Source of the DNA: Fistularia commersonii
Taxonomy: Eukaryota > Chordata > Actinopteri > Syngnathiformes > Fistulariidae
Direction: 5' to 3'
DNA: 64,000 nucleotides
Assembly (NCBI GenBank): GCA_037954325.1
Contig: JBBMNZ010000013.1
Coordinates: 4,789,501-4,853,500, forward strand
In this document: piece after piece, positions 63,977 to 64,000 of the stretch
Numbering within the stretch: the first letter of the stretch is position 1
How the letters are laid out: each line of letters begins with the position of its first letter
Position numbers and translations under genes: made by a program
The notes under the pieces: model-generated
Seen by the model: only the letters and a program-made list of their open reading frames with translations
What the model was told of the DNA's origin: nothing
Databases searched by the model: none

Positions 63977-64000
63977 CACACCAACCAGCTACAGCACCAT
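63977..64000 (+). CDS. Possible second coding exon, cut by the window end
   Basis: A long T-rich tract and TGTAACAG form a plausible acceptor at 63976. In phase 1, as needed after the exon ending at 49772, the next bases stay open and read AHQPATAP. Too short to identify; could be chance. Confidence 0.15.

Overview
This window looks like a piece of a teleost fish nuclear chromosome. The reasons are genes split by GT/AG introns, neuronal nicotinic acetylcholine receptor (nAChR) genes with vertebrate exon structure, very many (CA)n/(TATC)n microsatellites, and fish-type interspersed repeats: RTE-like LINE fragments, a hAT remnant, TA-flanked MITEs and an LTR element. Nothing bacterial is present. 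The species cannot be named from sequence alone.

Layout. Positions 1-8,100 are non-coding upstream sequence with a MITE and two large simple repeats. Positions 8,100-22,081 hold a complete nAChR alpha gene on the + strand. It has 7 coding exons encoding 567 aa and matches CHRNA6 best. Its first intron is 10 kb, and a G-quadruplex-prone, GT-rich segment lies just upstream of its start codon. Positions 22,082-31,800 are intergenic, with a full RE1/NRSE (REST) consensus at 26,988 and several tandem repeats. Positions 32,047-38,835 hold a second complete + strand nAChR gene, chrnb3 (6 coding exons, 482 aa), in a GC-rich promoter context. Positions 41,010-42,680 hold a compact - strand gene for a 103-aa secreted peptide precursor with a signal peptide and an R-x-K-R cleavage site; it resembles the uncharacterised vertebrate C3orf85 family. 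Positions 46,959-49,355 hold a - strand LTR retroelement with gag/protease remnants and no recognisable reverse transcriptase. Positions 49,666-49,772 carry the start-codon exon of a third + strand secretory or membrane protein, apparently followed by a first intron that runs to the end of the window and is full of transposon fragments and very long microsatellites.

Function. Alpha6 and beta3 co-assemble in the same neuronal pentamers: alpha6 supplies the agonist face with vicinal cysteines, and beta3 is an accessory subunit lacking them. Their linkage here fits the conserved vertebrate alpha6-beta3 pair, but the genes are head-to-tail (alpha6 then beta3), not convergent as in mammals. The RE1 between them is a candidate shared neuron-restrictive element. 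All exon boundaries were read by eye from splice signals, phase and protein family conservation. There is no transcript evidence behind them.
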